Part shown: one piece after another, positions 5,240 to 7,014 of the stretch | Layout of the letters: the number at the start of each line of letters is the position of its first letter | Position numbering within the stretch: position 1 is the first letter of the stretch | Source: Prevotellaceae bacterium | GTDB lineage: Bacteria > Bacteroidota > Bacteroidia > Bacteroidales > UBA932 | NCBI GenBank assembly: GCA_031287815.1 | Contig: JAITSM010000202.1 | Span: forward strand, 1 to 7,014 | DNA: 7,014 nt | Direction of reading: 5' to 3' | Position numbers and translations under genes: made by a program | The notes under the pieces: model-generated | Databases searched by the model: none | Seen by the model: only the letters and a program-made list of their open reading frames with translations | What the model was told of the DNA's origin: nothing

Positions 5240-5449
5240 TTACATCTTATATTTACGAATATTGTAGAGTTCTTTCAGGCAAAGGCAACTAAAAGTTAAG
5301 AGCTCTCCACAGCCAGCTATCAGTAAAATACAAGGCCATACGGATGTTTGACCTGAATGAACAAAAACGATAATGCCCGACAACAAAAAGAGTACGCCAA
5401 ATATTAGATAATTCCAAAAATTTAACAGAGTAGATAATGTTATTTTCAT
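5240..5449 (-). CDS. Small two-helix membrane protein of unknown function
   Basis: Starting at ATG 5447-5449, the product is 69 residues. It has two hydrophobic segments (about 11-30, NYLIFGVLFLLSGIIVF, and about 36-58, SVWPCILLIAGCGELL...CLCL) joined by a short loop, and a basic tail (KELYNIRKYKM). The frame stays open upstream to a GTG at 5480-5482, which would add 11 residues, but the ATG with its A-rich leader fits local practice better. An exact -7 promoter element lies at 5513-5520. A terminator lies 121 bp beyond the stop. Base composition is more AT-rich than neighbouring genes. A 16-nt stretch (5287-5302) inside the gene is identical to heptad repeat DNA at 3570-3585, encoding part of LLTFS, so the C-terminal region may contain a repeat insertion. 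I do not recognise the family. Confidence 0.55.
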   Translation of the reverse strand: MKITLSTLLNFWNYLIFGVLFLLSGIIVFVHSGQTSVWPCILLIAGCGELLTFSCLCLKELYNIRKYKM

Positions 5450-5512
5450 AAAAAGACAATGATAAAATGATGGTAAAAGCACATAAAATATTCGTTTCGA
5501 CTATTGCAACCG

Positions 5513-5520
5513 CAAAGGTA
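5513..5520 (-). promoter_or_regulatory. Promoter -7 element for the small membrane gene
   Basis: The minus strand reads TACCTTTG, an exact consensus match, with AT-rich sequence upstream but no TTTG at -33. Transcription would start near 5506, about 57 nt before the ATG at 5449. Confidence 0.6.
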
Positions 5521-5563
5521 AATAAAATTTTGTAATGTAAAAATTTATTACATTCTTTACCGA

Positions 5564-5640
5564 GTGAAGGGTTAGGAGTTAAAAATTAAAAGTTAAAAGT
5601 TGGCTGCCGCTGGAACCCTTCACCCTTCATCCCTTAGTTT
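5564..5640. repeat. Heptad repeat module 5: GTTAAAA units, GC core, CCCTT-rich units
   Basis: Eleven consecutive 7-bp units keep one register: GTGAAGG, GTTAGGA, GTTAAAA, ATTAAAA, GTTAAAA, GTTGGCT, then the core unit GCCGCTG (5606-5612), then GAACCCT, TCACCCT, TCATCCC and TTAGTTT. The outer ends are a perfect 10-bp inverted repeat: GTGAAGGGTT at 5564-5573 and AACCCTTCAC at 5614-5623. The right end covers the stop codon of the ABC ATPase gene (5634-5636). It occupies the gap between that gene and the small membrane gene's promoter. Confidence 0.9.
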
Positions 5641-6545
5641 TTAACTACCTTAATAAATATATCATTCATGGAGGGTATGAGTTCGCGGAATTCTGTAATT
5701 TCCATGTGCGGCAGCAGGAGTTGCAACAAATGATTGGGCGGTTGCCCGGCGAACGACTGGATACTTATTTTTTGCTGACCGTTCTCTTTTTTGCCGTCTA
5801 TGATGCGGTATTCCGGCGGCAGCCAGCCCGCCACGTCGTGTTCCACAGGGTGAAAAGTAACTTCAAAAACATTGTCGCCATAGTTGCGGCGGATTTCATC
5901 CACCTTGCCCGCCAGCACTACGCGCGAGCGGTTGATGAGCGCAATCTCGTCGCACAGCTCCTCGACCGAAGCCATGTTGTGGGTAGAGAAAATAATGGTG
6001 CTGCCATTGGCTTTCAACGTTAATATTTCTTCTTTCAGCAGGCTGACATTGATAGGGTCAAATCCGCTGAAAGGCTCGTCGAAGATGAGCAATTGCGGTT
6101 GGTGTAAAATGGTAACGATAAACTGCACCTTTTGCGCCATGCCTTTTGAAAGTTCCTCCACTTTTTTGTCCCACCAGCCTTCGATGCCGAATTTCACAAA
6201 CCACTTTTTCAATTGTTGCAGGGCGTCGTGGCGCGAAAGCCCCTTGAGGCGCGACAGGTAAATCGCCTGTTCGCCCACTTTCATTTTTTTATACAACCCG
6301 CGTTCTTCGGGCAGGTAGCCGATGCGGTACACATCATCGGCCGCAAGCAGGCGGCCGTTCAATAATACCTCTCCGCTGTCCGGCGCGGTAATCTGGTTGA
6401 TGATGCGGATGAGGGTGGTTTTCCCCGCGCCGTTGGGCCCCAGCAACCCGAAAATCGTTCCTTCCGGAACGGCAATATTCACCTTGTCCAATGCCAAATG
6501 AGCGGCATAGCGTTTCGTAACATCTCTGGCAATAAGTAAATCCAT
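5634..6545 (-). CDS. ABC transporter ATP-binding protein (ABC-2/NatA-like)
   Basis: This 303-residue ATPase would power an ABC-2 type exporter on the cytoplasmic face of the inner membrane. Visible motifs are Walker A GPNGAGKTT (36-44), GYLPEERGLY at 76-85 where the Q-loop lies (no glutamine, as in the NatA-like group with a C-terminal DUF4162-type extension), signature LSKGM (132-136), Walker B LLIFDEP (152-158) and H-loop His189 (STHNM). Residues from about 215 onward form the extra C-terminal domain. The ATG at 6543-6545 follows an A/T-rich leader and a consensus -7 element 23 bp upstream. A permease gene normally follows such an ATPase; none does here. Instead come repeat module 5 and a 69-residue membrane protein under its own promoter. 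The terminal Lys-Asn-stop lies at the edge of the repeat module. Confidence 0.93.
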   Translation of the reverse strand: MDLLIARDVTKRYAAHLALDKVNIAVPEGTIFGLLGPNGAGKTTLIRIINQITAPDSGEVLLNGRLLAADDVYRIGYLPEERGLYKKMKVGEQAIYLSRLKGLSRHDALQQLKKWFVKFGIEGWWDKKVEELSKGMAQKVQFIVTILHQPQLLIFDEPFSGFDPINVSLLKEEILTLKANGSTIIFSTHNMASVEELCDEIALINRSRVVLAGKVDEIRRNYGDNVFEVTFHPVEHDVAGWLPPEYRIIDGKKENGQQKISIQSFAGQPPNHLLQLLLPHMEITEFRELIPSMNDIFIKVVKN

Positions 6546-6568
6546 AGTTTGAAAAAATTAGTCCGTTG

Positions 6569-6576
6569 CAAAGGTA
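6569..6576 (-). promoter_or_regulatory. Promoter -7 element for the ABC ATPase gene
   Basis: The minus strand reads TACCTTTG, an exact TAnnTTTG match. Transcription would start near 6562, leaving a leader of about 17 nt. No clear -33 TTTG is seen. The region upstream runs into heptad module 6 at 6600. Confidence 0.65.
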
Positions 6577-6599
6577 AGAAAAAGATTTAAAAAGTAGGA

Positions 6600-6678
6600 G
6601 GTATGAAGTGTGTGGTAGGAACGCGGGCGATAGCCCACTGCTGACTGCCTACTGTTTACTGCTACTGCCTACTGCTGC
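6600..6678. repeat. Heptad repeat module 6: GGTATGA/GGTAGGA units, GC core, CTGCCTA units
   Basis: GGTATGA, AGTGTGT and GGTAGGA (6600-6620) are in 7-bp register and share two units with module 1. A GC-rich hairpin core follows (GGGC 6625-6628, GCCC 6633-6636). Then come CTGCTGA, CTGCCTA, CTGTTTA, a 6-bp CTGCTA, CTGCCTA and CTGCTGC (6638-6678). CTGCCTACTG is the reverse complement of CAGTAGGCAG in module 4. The module lies in the divergent gap between the ABC ATPase promoter and the his promoter and ends 4 bp before the latter's -33 box. Confidence 0.85.
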
Positions 6679-6681
6679 TAA

Positions 6682-6712
6682 TTTGGCAGTTCCGATAATT
6701 GTTGTATCTTTG
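6682..6712 (+). promoter_or_regulatory. Consensus promoter of the his operon
   Basis: TTTG (6682-6685), a 19-bp spacer and TATCTTTG (6705-6712) match the Bacteroides housekeeping promoter TTTG-N19-21-TAnnTTTG at every fixed position. Transcription is expected near 6718, about 12 nt before the leader peptide start. Confidence 0.88.
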
Positions 6713-6729
6713 CATCAAATTATTAAACT

Positions 6730-6783
6730 ATGAGAAAAAATACATATCACCATCGCCATGATAAACGGACAATTGTTCGGTAG
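6730..6783 (+). CDS. hisL: Histidine operon leader peptide
   Basis: A 17-residue open frame, MRKNTYHHRHDKRTIVR, runs from ATG 6730-6732 to TAG 6781-6783. Three of residues 7-10 are His (codons at 6748, 6751 and 6757), the expected signature of a leader whose translation reports histidyl-tRNA supply. It starts about 12 nt after the predicted transcription start and ends 26 bp before a terminator that precedes hisG. The stop codon lies within the segment that can pair with the terminator's left arm. The symbol follows the enterobacterial hisL by function; sequence similarity is limited to the His cluster. Confidence 0.85.
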   Translation: MRKNTYHHRHDKRTIVR

Positions 6784-6840
6784 GTCGATTGGTGTATGAT
6801 GAGATAGGAAAAGGCTTACCGTGATGCGGTGAGCCTTTTT
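6743..6840 (+). promoter_or_regulatory. Histidine transcription attenuator with alternative hairpins
   Basis: Three structures can be drawn. The 1:2 stem pairs 6743-6755 (His codons) with 6786-6798, 12 pairs with two single-base bulges. The antiterminator pairs 6778-6786 with 6813-6821, nine pairs including two wobbles. The terminator pairs 6809-6821 with 6827-6839. Antiterminator and terminator share 6813-6821, so they exclude each other. A ribosome stalled at the His codons leaves 6778-6786 free, favouring antitermination. A ribosome reaching the stop at 6781-6783 covers that segment, favouring termination. This is classical leader-peptide attenuation of hisG and following genes. Pairings were drawn by eye, without energy calculation. 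Confidence 0.82.
6809..6840 (+). terminator. Attenuator terminator before hisG
   Basis: A 13-bp stem (6809-6821 with 6827-6839, one T-G wobble) with a TGATG loop is followed by a T-run (6836-6840). It lies 34 bp before the hisG ATG, inside the transcription unit, so it must be conditional. Confidence 0.9.
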
Positions 6841-6874
6841 CGCTAAATACGAGAGAATATTAATACTTTAAAAT

Positions 6875-7014
6875 ATGTTGCGAATTGCTGTACACTCAAA
6901 AGGGCGTCTGTATGACGAAACCATGAAGTTGCTCGAAGAGGCGGGCGTCAAGCTGAACCGCGGGAAGCGCATCCTGCTCCTGTCGGCGAAGAGCTTTCCG
7001 GTGGAAGTGCTTTT
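6875..7014 (+). CDS. hisG: ATP phosphoribosyltransferase, N-terminal part
   Basis: The frame starts at ATG 6875-6877 and runs off the right edge after 46 complete codons. The start MLRIAVHSKGRLYDET and the following segment with NRGKRILLLS and FPVEVL match the N-terminal lobe of HisG. HisG joins ATP to phosphoribosyl pyrophosphate as the first, feedback-inhibited step of histidine synthesis. The leader is A/T-rich without a Shine-Dalgarno, as elsewhere in the window. The His-rich leader peptide and attenuator immediately upstream independently support the assignment. The rest of the his operon presumably continues to the right. Confidence 0.95.
   Translation, partial: MLRIAVHSKGRLYDETMKLLEEAGVKLNRGKRILLLSAKSFPVEVL

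Noticed and set aside
5525..5552. AT-rich inverted repeats (AAATTTT/AAAATTT and TGTAAT/ATTACA)
   Set aside because: The stems are short and purely A/T-rich with no T-tail. They lie in the upstream region of the small gene's promoter and are likely compositional.

Overview
The window looks like chromosomal DNA of a Bacteroidota species, most likely Bacteroidales. Five sites match the promoter -7 element TAnnTTTG exactly and a sixth is a near match. Starts lack Shine-Dalgarno sequences and have A/T-rich leaders. The products (a Bacteroides-like AsnB starting MCGIVG, a 287-residue serine acetyltransferase, a hemerythrin/LuxR pair, and hisG starting MLRIAVHSKGR) resemble those of that group. Genus cannot be fixed from the sequence.

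Layout, left to right. The 3' end of an unidentified plus-strand gene (2-175) is followed by a GC-rich palindromic repeat and a strong terminator (255-291). A minus-strand pair follows: asnB (856-2523), then a FabZ-like hotdog protein (411-782). cysE (2671-3534) is divergent from asnB across a short gap holding a palindrome. Convergent to cysE is a two-gene minus-strand operon, a RIC/ScdA-like hemerythrin protein (4295-5014) and a LuxR-type regulator with a degenerate receiver domain (3690-4298), overlapping by ATGA. Upstream of this operon lie two possible promoters with a terminator between them, then a small two-helix membrane protein gene (about 5240-5449) with its own promoter. Next is a solo ABC transporter ATPase (5634-6545) with no permease beside it. 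The right edge holds the start of a histidine biosynthesis operon: consensus promoter, a 17-residue leader peptide containing His-His-Arg-His, a terminator with a mutually exclusive antiterminator, and the first 46 codons of hisG.

The most unusual feature is between the genes. Five of the intergenic gaps, including every gap that follows a gene's 3' end except those after hemerythrin and the small membrane gene, carry short arrays with a strict 7-bp period. The unit sequence differs from array to array (for example ACATCAT, ACTTCAT, GTTAAAA, GGCAGTA, TTTAAAG, CTCCATT). Arrays sit on one or both sides of a GC-rich near-palindromic core related to GGCTGGCGCCAGC, and the core itself keeps the 7-bp register in the best examples. 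Four minus-strand genes end inside such arrays, so their stop codons and last few residues are supplied by repeat DNA.

Functionally the genes are mostly independent housekeeping units: asparagine, cysteine and histidine synthesis, a probable nitrosative/oxidative stress di-iron protein with its regulator, and a transporter ATPase. The clearest regulatory circuit is the his attenuator.
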